In this document: positions 9,987 through 18,679 of the stretch, in pieces
Position numbering within the stretch: the first letter of the stretch is position 1
How the letters are laid out: every line of letters starts with the position of its first letter
Source: Paenibacillus taihuensis
GTDB lineage: Bacteria; Bacillota; Bacilli; Paenibacillales; Paenibacillaceae
Reading direction: 5' to 3'
Assembly (NCBI RefSeq): GCF_003386535.1
Contig: NZ_QTTN01000001.1
Location: forward strand, 225,979-289,978
Length of the DNA: 64,000 nucleotides
Made by a program: the position numbers and the translations under genes
Notes under the pieces: generated by a model
Database searches by the model: none
Told to the model about the DNA's origin: nothing
Seen by the model: only the letters and a program-made list of their open reading frames with translations

Positions 9987-10024
9987 GCTTGATAGTGAAC
10001 ATCATAAAGCAGGTGTGACTGCAG

Positions 10025-10978
10025 ATGGAAATCATCTCATTACAATACCCGATTGATCAGGCGCGTGCAACACAGCATTCTGTGCCGAAAGCACTGGCGA
10101 TCGGTCATTTCGACGGCGTGCATCGCGGGCATCAGAACGTCATCCGCCGCGCGGTGGAATCGGCGAAGGCAAGCGGTCTTCAAAGCGCCGTTATGACTTT
10201 TCACCCACATCCGAAGGAAGTGCTCGGCCAGAGCGGTCAGTACGCAGTCTGCTTGACGCCGCTTGAAGACAAGGTCGAGCGTTTCCGCAGGCTGGGGGTC
10301 AATGTGGTCTATATCGTTACGTTCGATTTAACCTTTGCAGGCGTATCTCCGGAAGACTTCGTGAACGAAGTGCTTCGCCCGCTCCGTGTGAAGAAAGCCA
10401 TCGTTGGCTTTGATTTTACATTCGGTGCGAAGGGCGCAGGGAAGCCGGAAACGTTATGGGCTCTTGGAGAGCCGGACATCGAGGTGGATATTGTGGATCC
10501 TTATATGCAAAATGGCGATAAAGTAAGCAGCACGCTCATTCGAGAGGCGCTGCAGGATGGCCGTCCGGAAGCAGCGGAGCAGCTGCTCGGCGAGCCTTAT
10601 CAAGTTCGCGGTACTGTCATTCATGGGGAAGGCAGAGGGCGGACAATCGGATTCCCGACTGCCAATGTACAGCCGGAAGCAGGATTCCTCGTTCCAAGGC
10701 AAGGCGTTTACGCGATCATGGTTCACGTCGATGGCAAATGGATGCCAGGCGTGCTCAATATCGGCGTGAAGCCGACATTCCATGAGAAGCTGCCGGAGCC
10801 GGTCATGGAAGCGCATTTGTTTGATTACAGCGGAGATCTGTACGGCAAGACGATCACGATCGAATTCATCGCATTTCTGCGTACCGAGAAGAAATTCGGT
10901 TCGATCGATGAGCTCATTAGCCAGATCAAGGCAGATTCAGATAAAGCACGGTCTGTACTGACAGCCTATAATAAGTAA
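10025..10978 (+). CDS. ribF: Bifunctional riboflavin kinase / FAD synthetase
   Basis: 317 residues; converts riboflavin to FMN and FMN to FAD. N-terminal nucleotidylyltransferase motif IGHFDGVHRGHQNVI with HPHPKEVL and SSTLIREAL; C-terminal riboflavin kinase motif GRTIGFPTANV and GVLNIGVKPTF. ATG at 10025 follows CAGGTGTGACTGCAG. It ends the rimP-ribF run, with a new promoter before rpsO. Confidence 0.96.
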   Translation: MEIISLQYPIDQARATQHSVPKALAIGHFDGVHRGHQNVIRRAVESAKASGLQSAVMTFHPHPKEVLGQSGQYAVCLTPLEDKVERFRRLGVNVVYIVTFDLTFAGVSPEDFVNEVLRPLRVKKAIVGFDFTFGAKGAGKPETLWALGEPDIEVDIVDPYMQNGDKVSSTLIREALQDGRPEAAEQLLGEPYQVRGTVIHGEGRGRTIGFPTANVQPEAGFLVPRQGVYAIMVHVDGKWMPGVLNIGVKPTFHEKLPEPVMEAHLFDYSGDLYGKTITIEFIAFLRTEKKFGSIDELISQIKADSDKARSVLTAYNK

Positions 10979-10990
10979 ACAAGATCGGCA

Positions 10991-11020
10991 TTTACTTTTG
11001 GTAGGCGGTTATGCTATACT
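10991..11020 (+). promoter_or_regulatory. Probable sigma-A promoter of rpsO
   Basis: TTTACT (10991-10996), 18-base spacer, TATACT (11015-11020). It would start transcription near 11027 and give a ~120-nt leader. Confidence 0.55.
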
Positions 11021-11026
11021 CTTAAT

Positions 11027-11146
11027 GGTTGCGTACTGATACTCGTTATGGTACGGTACAACCAATAGAACCTTAGCTTGGCCAGCTCGAGTTTCACCGA
11101 CGGCGGCGAGGCTAATGGCGATTATGATAGAAGGAGGTGAATACGG
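11027..11146 (+). ncRNA. Structured rpsO leader, candidate S15 autoregulatory site
   Basis: The leader can fold: GGTT plus GTAC near 11028-11037 pairs with GTACAACC near 11055-11062, and TTAGC (about 11073) pairs with GCTAA (about 11111) around an inner CTCG/CGAG helix. Structured rpsO leaders bound by S15 are known in several Bacillota. That this one is bound by S15 is inference. Confidence 0.35.
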
Positions 11147-11416
11147 ATGGCAATTTCTCAAGAGGTTAAACACCAATTGATCGACGAGCACAAAACCCAC
11201 GCGAACGATACTGGTTCTCCAGAAGTTCAAATCGCTATCCTGACGAAAAACATCGTCAACTTGACAGATCACCTACGGACGCACAAGAAAGATCACCACT
11301 CGCGCCGCGGTCTGCTTAAGATGGTTGGTCAACGTCGTAAACTGTTGGCTTACCTGAAAAACAAAGATGTTAAACGTTACAGCGCATTGATCGAAAAACT
11401 CGGCCTTCGCCGTTAA
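11147..11416 (+). CDS. rpsO: Ribosomal protein uS15
   Basis: 89 residues, full family length. [52 protein letters not shown] is the S15 signature; it binds 16S rRNA in the platform. ATG behind AGAAGGAGGTGA, an excellent ribosome site. Own promoter and terminator suggest a separate unit, with pnp behind as in many bacteria. Confidence 0.98.
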   Translation: MAISQEVKHQLIDEHKTHANDTGSPEVQIAILTKNIVNLTDHLRTHKKDHHSRRGLLKMVGQRRKLLAYLKNKDVKRYSALIEKLGLRR

Positions 11417-11430
11417 TAGATGCGGGGATA

Positions 11431-11492
11431 AAAGCAACCTGGTTGTCAAGCCGCCTGGGATTCCGGGCCGGCTGCACTGGGTTGCTTTTTAT
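11431..11492 (+). terminator. Terminator after rpsO
   Basis: AAAGCAACC (11431-11439) pairs with GGTTGCTTT (11480-11488) around a GC-rich inner part, followed by TTTT. Confidence 0.8.
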
Positions 11493-11662
11493 AAATGCTT
11501 GATACATAACGATTTATGAACTGCTCCATCTTGAAAGAGGGGCTTTTCTTATAGATTTTTTTACAGCAAGAAATGGCAAGTAAGTTCACGAATGGAAACC
11601 TAAGAAGACTGACAACCGGGTACCTTGAGTGAGGTATAGCGGTTGCGGTGAGGAGGATAATT

Positions 11663-13768
11663 ATGCTGCAGCGTGTAGAAACAACTTTGGGCGGCCGCCC
11701 GCTCGTTCTGGAGACAGGCCGTCTCGCCAAGCAAGCTAATGCAGCGGTTACCGTGAAATACGGTGAGACTGTTGTACTTTGTACGGTCGTTGCATCAAAC
11801 GAACCGAAGAACCTAGACTTTTTCCCGCTGACGGTTAACTACGAAGAGCGTCTGTACGCGGTTGGTAAAATTCCAGGCGGTTTCATTAAACGTGAAGGTC
11901 GTCCGAGCGAGAAAGCGATTCTTGCAAGCCGTTTGACAGACCGTCCGATTCGTCCTTTGTTCCCGGAAGGCTTCCGGAACGAAGTGCAAATCGCGAACAT
12001 CGTCATGAGCGTAGACCAAGATTGCACGCCGGAAATCGCTGCGATGATCGGTACTTCCGCAGCATTGAGCATTTCTGATCTTCCGTTTAACGGTCCGATC
12101 GGTGGTGTTATTGTTGGCCGTATCGACGGTCAATTCATCATCAATCCGACGGTTGAGCAAGGGGCGAAGAGCGACATTTATGTTGTAGTTTCCGGGACGA
12201 AGGACGCCATTATGATGGTGGAAGCGGAAGCAAACGAAGTGTCGGAAGACGTGATGCTTGAAGCGATTATGTTCGGCCATGACGAAATCAAGCGTATCGT
12301 GGCTACGATTGAAGAACTGCAAGGTCTTGCTGCTAAGCCGAAGCTTCAAGTGAATCTGCATGCGGTTGACGCTGCGGTTAACGAAGCGGTTCGTGCTTTC
12401 GCGCAAGGACGCCTTGTTGAAGCCGTTCGTGTCGTTGAGAAACATGCAAGGCAAGAAGCGATTGACGCAGTTAATGCAGATGCCGTTGTTCACTTCGAAG
12501 CGGAGTATGCTGAAACACCTGAGCTTCTCGGCGACGTAAAAGAAGTGCTTTACGATATCGTCAAAGAAGAAGTTCGCCGCTTGATCACGCATGATAAAGT
12601 TCGTCCAGATGGACGGGCATTGTCCGAAATTCGTCCAATCGAATGTGACGTTGCTTTGCTGCCGAGAACGCACGGCACTGGCTTGTTCACGCGTGGACAA
12701 ACCCAAGCACTCAGCATTTGTACGCTTGGCGCATTGGGCGACGTGCAAATTCTGGACGGTATCGACCTGACAGAAACGAAACGCTTCATGCACCACTACA
12801 ACTTCCCGCCGTTCAGCGTAGGCGAAGCGAGACCGCTTCGTCCTCCAGGCCGTCGTGAGATCGGTCACGGTGCCCTTGGCGAGCGCGCGTTGTCGAAGGT
12901 TATCCCAAGTGAAACTGAATTCCCTTACACAATCCGTCTCGTATCGGAGGTTCTTGAATCGAACGGTTCGACGAGCCAAGCAAGTATTTGCGCAAGCACA
13001 CTTGCGATGATGGATGCAGGCGTTCCAATTAAAGCGCCGGTTGCTGGTATCGCAATGGGTCTGATCAAAGACGGCGATCACTTCTCCATCCTGTCCGATA
13101 TTCAAGGCATGGAAGATCACCTTGGCGATATGGACTTTAAAGTTGCAGGTACTCCAGCAGGTGTAACTGCAATCCAAATGGACATCAAGATCAATGGTAT
13201 CGATCGTGCGATTCTTTCGCAAGCGCTGGAGCAAGCGCGCGAAGGCCGTATGCACATTCTGGGCAAAATGAATGAAGTGATGCAAACTCCGCGTGCAAGC
13301 TTGTCGCAATACGCGCCGAAGATTGTGATCATGAAGATCCATCCGGACAAAATCCGTGACGTTATCGGCTCCGGCGGTAAGATCATCAACAAAATCATTG
13401 ATGAGACCGGCGTGAAAATCGATATCGAGCAAGACGGTACCGTGTTCATCGCGTCCTCCAACGCGGAGGCGAATGAACGCGCGAAGCAAATTATCGAAGG
13501 CATCGTCCGCGAGGTCATTGTCGGAGAGGTTTACCTCGGTACAGTTAAGCGGATCGAGAAATTCGGCTGCTTCGTTGAGATTCTGCCGGGCAAAGACGGG
13601 TTGGTTCACATCTCGCAGCTGTCGACTGAGCGCGTAGCGAAGGTCGAAGACGTGGTGAAGATCGGCGATCAAATTACAGTTAAAGTTACTGAAATTGATG
13701 CTCAAGGCCGTGTCAACCTTTCCCGCAAAGCCGTCTTGACACCTGAAGTGCCAGCACAACAATCTTAA
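11663..13768 (+). CDS. pnp: Polyribonucleotide nucleotidyltransferase (PNPase)
   Basis: About 701 residues. Phosphorolytic 3'-5' exoribonuclease. Two RNase PH domains flank an alpha-helical linker; conserved parts are FTRGQTQAL in the second core and [21 protein letters not shown]. The KH motif [17 protein letters not shown] and a C-terminal S1 domain ([29 protein letters not shown]) follow. ATG at 11663 is chosen because GAGGAGGA sits just upstream; the GTG at 11648 overlaps that site. Confidence 0.97.
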   Translation: MLQRVETTLGGRPLVLETGRLAKQANAAVTVKYGETVVLCTVVASNEPKNLDFFPLTVNYEERLYAVGKIPGGFIKREGRPSEKAILASRLTDRPIRPLFPEGFRNEVQIANIVMSVDQDCTPEIAAMIGTSAALSISDLPFNGPIGGVIVGRIDGQFIINPTVEQGAKSDIYVVVSGTKDAIMMVEAEANEVSEDVMLEAIMFGHDEIKRIVATIEELQGLAAKPKLQVNLHAVDAAVNEAVRAFAQGRLVEAVRVVEKHARQEAIDAVNADAVVHFEAEYAETPELLGDVKEVLYDIVKEEVRRLITHDKVRPDGRALSEIRPIECDVALLPRTHGTGLFTRGQTQALSICTLGALGDVQILDGIDLTETKRFMHHYNFPPFSVGEARPLRPPGRREIGHGALGERALSKVIPSETEFPYTIRLVSEVLESNGSTSQASICASTLAMMDAGVPIKAPVAGIAMGLIKDGDHFSILSDIQGMEDHLGDMDFKVAGTPAGVTAIQMDIKINGIDRAILSQALEQAREGRMHILGKMNEVMQTPRASLSQYAPKIVIMKIHPDKIRDVIGSGGKIINKIIDETGVKIDIEQDGTVFIASSNAEANERAKQIIEGIVREVIVGEVYLGTVKRIEKFGCFVEILPGKDGLVHISQLSTERVAKVEDVVKIGDQITVKVTEIDAQGRVNLSRKAVLTPEVPAQQS

Positions 13769-13791
13769 GCCGTACACATATAGCTCGAGAG

Positions 13792-13820
13792 GAGACAGAT
13801 GCGAATCTGTCTCTTTTTTT
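13792..13820 (+). terminator. Terminator after pnp
   Basis: GAGACAGAT (13792-13800), GCGA loop, ATCTGTCTC (13805-13813), then eight T. Textbook intrinsic terminator. Confidence 0.93.
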
Positions 13821-13888
13821 TGTGTTTTTTGCTTACTCATAATGTTGTCCGAGCCATAATAAGATGTAGGAGAAAGGTGGGACAACAT

Positions 13889-14881
13889 ATGAAGCTGAAA
13901 AAAACACTAGCGATGGCACTCGTCATGTGTGCGCTGCTGTTTACGGTGCGGTTCAACGAGCCGCTTTCCTTATATGTCGCGGCGATGAAGCATGGTGGAA
14001 GCACTTCGAACATCGAGGCGTTCGATTCAGCATCCGGACAAACGTCACTGCTCGAAACGATTAAATCCGAAGCGCAGAAGAAGCGGGTTGCGCCGATCGA
14101 CGCGACGGTAGACCGGGTATGGGAAGCCATTCCGGGCTATAACGGCCTTGAGGTTGATGTGGAGAAGACGTATCTTCTCATGAAGAATGCACCGGAAAAT
14201 GTACCGATCCGCTATGTGTATAAGGAAATTGAACCGAAGGTAAGCCTGGATTCACTCGGACGTCATCCGATCTACAAGGGCAACCCGAGCAAGCCGATGG
14301 TCGCGCTGATGATTAACGTGGCATGGGGCAATGAGTACATCCCATCGATGCTCGCGACGCTGAAGAAAGAGAATGTGAAGGCGACATTTTTTCTTGACGG
14401 ATCATGGCTGAAGAAGAATACGGATATTGCCAAGCTTATACAGGCGGATGGCCACGAAATGTCCAATCACGCGTATACACATCCAAATATGAGTCAGTTA
14501 GACCGTCGTTCTGCATATAATCAAATTGCAAAGACTGAAGCGTTGTTGCAATCCACTTTACATGTGCAAAACAAATGGTTCGCGCCGCCTTCCGGTGATT
14601 TCAACCAGATGACCGTGGATGTTGCGGCAGAGCAGGGATTGAAGACGGTTCTGTGGACGCTCGATACGGTTGATTGGAAGCATCCGCCAGCCTATTCCAT
14701 CATCCGTAAAGTGCGGTCGCGCGTGGAGCCGGGCTCGCTAATCCTTATGCATCCGACAGACTCCTCAAGCAGCGCACTCGAGGGCATTATTGCAGCGATC
14801 AAACAGAGAGGATTGAGACTCGGGACGGTTAGCGAGACGCTTTCCTCCAAAAGAGTCGCTTTAGTTGAGGCAGCACCATAA
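13889..14881 (+). CDS. ylxY: YlxY-type sporulation polysaccharide deacetylase-family protein
   Basis: 330 residues with an N-terminal signal anchor (residues about 4-30) and a NodB-homology domain, so likely on the outer membrane face. Its place between pnp and mlpA matches B. subtilis ylxY. HAYTHP (metal-binding histidines), DTVDW and LILMHPT are recognisable, but the first NodB motif TFDDG is replaced by MINVAWG and the RxPxG motif reads APPSG. The catalytic aspartate is therefore missing, and activity is doubtful. Start ATG at 13889 follows GAAAGGTGG. Confidence 0.88.
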   Translation: MKLKKTLAMALVMCALLFTVRFNEPLSLYVAAMKHGGSTSNIEAFDSASGQTSLLETIKSEAQKKRVAPIDATVDRVWEAIPGYNGLEVDVEKTYLLMKNAPENVPIRYVYKEIEPKVSLDSLGRHPIYKGNPSKPMVALMINVAWGNEYIPSMLATLKKENVKATFFLDGSWLKKNTDIAKLIQADGHEMSNHAYTHPNMSQLDRRSAYNQIAKTEALLQSTLHVQNKWFAPPSGDFNQMTVDVAAEQGLKTVLWTLDTVDWKHPPAYSIIRKVRSRVEPGSLILMHPTDSSSSALEGIIAAIKQRGLRLGTVSETLSSKRVALVEAAP

Positions 14882-14987
14882 TTTTGATATAGTGGAGACA
14901 TTGTATTTCTGCTTCTGGGCAGCACCAAAAAACAACAACTGCTCGAACGATCAAGTGGACAGCAGAAACGTGTAGGAGGAATTGCAC

Positions 14988-16253
14988 TTGAATACTTATA
15001 AATTAAGCAACGGACTGCGCGTTGTTGTGGAATATATCCCGACTTGCCGCTCCGTTTCGTTCGGCATTTGGGTAAAGACCGGTTCCCGCAACGAAACACC
15101 GGAGAATAACGGAGTATCCCATTTCATCGAGCATATGCTGTTCAAAGGAACAGAGCGTCACAGCGCCAAGGATATTGCGGATCTGTTTGACGGCATCGGC
15201 GGTAACGTAAACGCTTTTACTGCGAAAGAGTACACTTGTTATTTTGCCAAAGTGCTTGACCAGCACTTGCCGATCGCAGTGGATGCGCTTGCCGACATGT
15301 TCTTCAATTCACAGATGGATGCTGGCGAACTCGCAAAAGAAAAAAATGTCATTCTCGAAGAAATTTCGATGTACGAGGATACGCCGGATGATAAGGTGCA
15401 TGATGAGGCATCGCGTGCTGCTTATGGCGATCATCCGCTTGCTTACTCGATTCTTGGTCTGGAAGAGCGCCTGAGCGCAATGGATGGCGATTCGCTTCGT
15501 GCTTACATGAAGAGCAACTACCGCATTGATAATACAGTGATCGCAGTTGCGGGCAATGTGGAAGAGTCTTCGCTGATTGAGCTGCTGGAGAAACATTTTG
15601 GGGCATTCCGCAACACTGGCAGCGAAATTGAAGTGACGACACCGACTTTCAGCGGGCAGTACCTATTCCATAAGAAGAAAACGGAACAAAATCATATATG
15701 TATCTCCTTCCCAGGCTGTTCGATCGCTGATCCGCAGCTGTATGCGATGATTCTGCTCAACAACGCTGTCGGCGGAGGCATGAGCTCGAGATTGTTCCAA
15801 GAAATCCGCGAGAAGCGGGGACTTGCTTACTCTGTTTATTCGTACCATACTTCCTATGCAGACAGCGGCCTGTTCACGGTTTATGCGGGTACGGCGCCGA
15901 AGCAGACGAAAGAAGTGCTTGATCTGACGCTTGAACAAATGCATGATCTAGCTGTAAAAGGCTTGACTGATGCTGAGCTTCACCGCGGAAAGGAGCAGCT
16001 CAAGGGAAGCCTTATCCTTAGCTTGGAAAGCACAAGCAGCCGGATGAACCGCCTTGGCAAGAACGAGCTGATGCTTGGCCGTCATTACACGCTGGATGAA
16101 ATGCTGGAGCGTATCGATTCTGTGCAGATGGGCGATATTCAAGCCGTTACGAAGAGAATGCTGTCCGTTCCTTTCGCAGTCGCTATGGTTGGCAGCAACG
16201 ATAAAGCAGCAGCAGCACTCGGGAGGGACTCACTTGTTTCAAGTATCATTTAA
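14988..16253 (+). CDS. mlpA: M16 zinc metallopeptidase MlpA (YmxG)
   Basis: 421-residue single-unit M16 (pitrilysin/processing-peptidase-like) protein. The inverted zinc motif is H45-F-I-E48-H49 in VSHFIEHMLFKGT, with the downstream glutamate region KEKNVILEEISMYEDTPDD. RLFQEIREKRGLAYSVYSYH is the second family signature. The TTG at 14988 is chosen for its distance from AGGAGGA (14974-14980); TTG 14982 lies too close. The 3' end overlaps dut by 20 bases. Confidence 0.92.
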   Translation: MNTYKLSNGLRVVVEYIPTCRSVSFGIWVKTGSRNETPENNGVSHFIEHMLFKGTERHSAKDIADLFDGIGGNVNAFTAKEYTCYFAKVLDQHLPIAVDALADMFFNSQMDAGELAKEKNVILEEISMYEDTPDDKVHDEASRAAYGDHPLAYSILGLEERLSAMDGDSLRAYMKSNYRIDNTVIAVAGNVEESSLIELLEKHFGAFRNTGSEIEVTTPTFSGQYLFHKKKTEQNHICISFPGCSIADPQLYAMILLNNAVGGGMSSRLFQEIREKRGLAYSVYSYHTSYADSGLFTVYAGTAPKQTKEVLDLTLEQMHDLAVKGLTDAELHRGKEQLKGSLILSLESTSSRMNRLGKNELMLGRHYTLDEMLERIDSVQMGDIQAVTKRMLSVPFAVAMVGSNDKAAAALGRDSLVSSII

Positions 16254-16677
16254 GCGGTTGCCTGGCAACGAAGATTTGAAATTGCCACGCAAAATGTCAG
16301 AGCTTGCAGCCGGATTCGATCTGCAAGCAGCTGTAACCGAATCAGTTACATTGCAGCCTGGCGAGCGACAGCTTATTCCGACAGGCTTCTCCATGGCGAT
16401 GCCGGGCGAATTGGAAGCACAAATTCGCCCGCGGAGCGGGCTTGCATTCAAGCATGGCATCACATGCTTAAATTCACCAGGCACCATCGACGCCGATTAT
16501 CGCGGCGAGGTGAAGGTGCTGCTCATCAATCACGGGCAAGAGCCATTCGTAATCGAACGCGGCGAGCGCATCGCGCAGATGGTGATCCAGCTCGTCCCGG
16601 CGGTTGAAATCATCGAAGTCGACGAACTTCCGGATACCGTCCGCGGCGCAGGCGGTTTTGGTCATACAGGCGTTTAA
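16234..16677 (+). CDS. dut: Deoxyuridine 5'-triphosphate nucleotidohydrolase
   Basis: 147-residue trimeric dUTPase, hydrolysing dUTP to dUMP. All five motifs are present: AAGFDLQAA, RPRSGLA, GTIDADYRGE, RIAQMVI and the C-terminal RGAGGFGHTG. TTG at 16234 follows GGGAGGG and starts within the end of mlpA. A strong terminator follows. Confidence 0.95.
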   Translation: MFQVSFKRLPGNEDLKLPRKMSELAAGFDLQAAVTESVTLQPGERQLIPTGFSMAMPGELEAQIRPRSGLAFKHGITCLNSPGTIDADYRGEVKVLLINHGQEPFVIERGERIAQMVIQLVPAVEIIEVDELPDTVRGAGGFGHTGV

Positions 16678-16717
16678 GCAGCAATGATGAGATGAATAGG
16701 TCTTTATGAAAACGAAA

Positions 16718-16752
16718 GCGGAACAGAGGTTACACTCTGTTCCGCTTTTTTT
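16718..16752 (+). terminator. Terminator after dut
   Basis: GCGGAACAGAG (16718-16728) pairs with CTCTGTTCCGC (16735-16745), followed by seven T. Confidence 0.93.
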
Positions 16753-16763
16753 GTTCTACCTAT

Positions 16764-16917
16764 CGTTAAACCAGAGGCGGAGCAGGTTGAATGAATCTGG
16801 AGGAGCGAAAGCGTTCGCCTTTGTACTTGGATTCCCACCTTGGTGGATTGTTCATGGAATCCAAGTACAACAGCGACCGAAAGATCATTCAACATGCGCA
16901 GCGATCACGGTTTAACG
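16764..16917. repeat. Structured intergenic element, copy B
   Basis: Nested inverted repeats form a long rod: CGTTAAACC (16764-16772) with GGTTTAACG (16909-16917); GTTGAATGA (16786-16794) with TCATTCAAC (16885-16893); TCGC (16815-16818) with GCGA (16873-16876) across a CT/CA internal loop; and a perfect 15-bp stem TTGTACTTGGATTCC (16821-16835) with 16856-16870. A GCGAA/TTCGC hairpin lies in the 5' side (16805-16818). Shares layout and flanks with 1971-2098 while the helix sequences differ. Between dut and dpaA (16678-17090) I see no convincing gene; a 69-codon frame at 16706-16915 is spurious because it runs through terminator and repeat. Confidence 0.65.
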
Positions 16918-16930
16918 CATAATTCCTTTC

Positions 16931-16958
16931 ACCCTGCTCTGGGCGCATGCATAAGATG
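16931..16958 (+). promoter_or_regulatory. Weak sigma-K-like promoter before dpaA
   Basis: ACC (16931-16933), 16-base spacer, CATAAGATG (16950-16958), one mismatch to CATANNNTA. spoVF of B. subtilis is sigma-K dependent, which is why I looked here. A direct repeat GCGCATGC (16943-16950 and 16973-16980) flanks it. Confidence 0.3.
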
Positions 16959-17090
16959 GTCTATAACCAAGAGCGCATGCTGACAATCAAGCCAGTGCGC
17001 TTACTAGCGCCATCGGCTGCAGCTCGCTGTGGGCCGGGACGCTGCTTAAGTCTGCGCCAAACGGTAGCAGTGGAAAGGAAGTGATACCCT

Positions 17091-17990
17091 ATGCTGACAG
17101 GAGTTCAGGTCTTACTTCTCGGAGGTGACGCCCGGGGACTGGAGGTCATCCGGAAGCTGACCGAGCTCGACGCGCTCGTTACCGTAGCCGGCTTTGATCA
17201 GCTGCATTCCTCACTCGATGGTGCGGTCCGGGCTGAGATGAGCGATGATTTGTTTACAAGTGCGGATGCGCTTGTACTGCCTGCGGTTGGTACAGATGAT
17301 GACGGCAAGATCGTGGCCGTGTTCAGCGACAAGGAGCTTGTGCTGGCCGACGACCATGTGGCGAAGCTGCCGAAGCATTGTACCGTGTATACAGGAATGG
17401 CGAAGCCTTACTTGCGCAATTTATGCGCGAAGCATGGCATCCGTCTCGTGGAATTGTTCGACCGGGATGATGTGGCGATTTATAACTCGATTCCGACAGC
17501 TGAAGGAGCCGTCATGATGGCGATCCAGAACACGGACATCACGATTCATGGGTCTTCATGTATGGTGCTCGGCATCGGCAGAACCGGGTTTACGCTGGCA
17601 AGAACACTGCAAGGATTAGGGGCGAAAGTGAAGGTCGGCGTACGCCGCGAGGAGCATTTTGCAAGGGCATATGAGATGGGCTTCGAGCCCTTTTATCTCA
17701 AGGATCTGTTACATCATGTAAGCAATATTGACTTGCTTTTTAATACAATTCCGACTATGATAGTCACAGCGCAAATTATAGCAAATTTGCCATCGCGAGT
17801 GGTCATTATCGACCTCGCTTCCAAGCCTGGCGGAACGGATTTTCGCTTTGCTGAGAAGCGTGGAATTAAAGCCTTGCTCGCCCCCGGTCTACCTGGCATC
17901 GTCGCACCTAAAACCGCTGGACGTATCATCGCGGATTGTTTAAGTCGATTGATTATGGAAGATTCTTTGCAACGGGGGAATGGGCAATGA
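17091..17990 (+). CDS. dpaA: Dipicolinate synthase subunit A
   Basis: 299 residues (SpoVFA). With DpaB it makes dipicolinic acid from the lysine-pathway intermediate 4-hydroxy-tetrahydrodipicolinate in the mother cell. The Rossmann motif VLGIGRTGFTLARTLQGLGAKVKVGVRR and the ending APGLPGIVAPKTAGRIIADCLSRL are characteristic. ATG at 17091 follows GGAAAGGAAGTGA. It overlaps dpaB by ATGA and is followed by asd-dapG-dapA, which supply its substrate. Confidence 0.95.
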   Translation: MLTGVQVLLLGGDARGLEVIRKLTELDALVTVAGFDQLHSSLDGAVRAEMSDDLFTSADALVLPAVGTDDDGKIVAVFSDKELVLADDHVAKLPKHCTVYTGMAKPYLRNLCAKHGIRLVELFDRDDVAIYNSIPTAEGAVMMAIQNTDITIHGSSCMVLGIGRTGFTLARTLQGLGAKVKVGVRREEHFARAYEMGFEPFYLKDLLHHVSNIDLLFNTIPTMIVTAQIIANLPSRVVIIDLASKPGGTDFRFAEKRGIKALLAPGLPGIVAPKTAGRIIADCLSRLIMEDSLQRGNGQ

Positions 17991-18574
17991 AATGGCAAGG
18001 CAAAACCGTGGGCTACGCGCTCTCCGGTTCACATTGTACGTTTGCAGAAGTAATGCCAGTTATCCAGCGTTTTGTCGATGAAGGCGCGAATGTCGTACCA
18101 ATCGTGTCGCAGACGCTCATCACGACAGATACGCGTTTCGGAACAGCAGCGGAATGGCAGCGTCAATTGAGGTCGATTACAGGCAACGAAATTATATCCA
18201 CGATCGTCGATGCGGAGCCCCTGGGGCCATCTAAGCTGCTCGACGTCCTTGTTATAGCGCCTTGCACAGGCAATACAACAAGCAAACTTGCTAACGCGAT
18301 GACAGACGGTCCGGTTCTGATGGCAGCGAAATCGCAGATGCGTAATCAGCGTCCGCTCGTGCTGGCAATCTCGACGAATGACGGTCTGGGCTTGAATGCC
18401 GCGAATATTGCGAAATTACTAGTAACGAAGAATGTATATTTTGTACCATTTGGCCAAGACAATCCGATTCAGAAGCCGAACTCGCTTGTCGCGAAGATGG
18501 AGCTCGTTCCTGAAGCTTGTGAAGCGGCGCTGCAAGGCAAGCAGCTGCAGCCACTCCTTATAGAGCGTACTTAA
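17987..18574 (+). CDS. dpaB: Dipicolinate synthase subunit B
   Basis: 195-residue flavoprotein-fold subunit (SpoVFB) of dipicolinate synthase. GYALSGSHCTFAEVMPVIQRFVDEGANVVPIVSQ and IAPCTGNTTSKLANAMTDGPVLMAAKSQMRNQRPLVLAISTNDGLG are family signatures. The start at 17987 overlaps the dpaA stop, and GGGGGAATGGGC lies upstream. Only the late mother cell is expected to need it. Confidence 0.95.
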   Translation: MKWQGKTVGYALSGSHCTFAEVMPVIQRFVDEGANVVPIVSQTLITTDTRFGTAAEWQRQLRSITGNEIISTIVDAEPLGPSKLLDVLVIAPCTGNTTSKLANAMTDGPVLMAAKSQMRNQRPLVLAISTNDGLGLNAANIAKLLVTKNVYFVPFGQDNPIQKPNSLVAKMELVPEACEAALQGKQLQPLLIERT

Positions 18575-18679
18575 CGTCTAAAGAACAAAGTGCGCGCTTA
18601 TGCTAGATGAAATTGTTTGAATTCATATGCAATTGGAGCAATCCTTGACATAAGATTTCTAAGGAGGAAACAGCAGCCA

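Noticed and set aside
16706..16915. 69-codon open frame between dut and dpaA
   Set aside because: It runs through the dut terminator and the inverted-repeat element; no start signal and no protein signature.
18617..18679. N-terminal extension of asd
   Set aside because: AAGGAGGAAAC before GTG 18680 and the Rossmann start of homologues favour the shorter protein.
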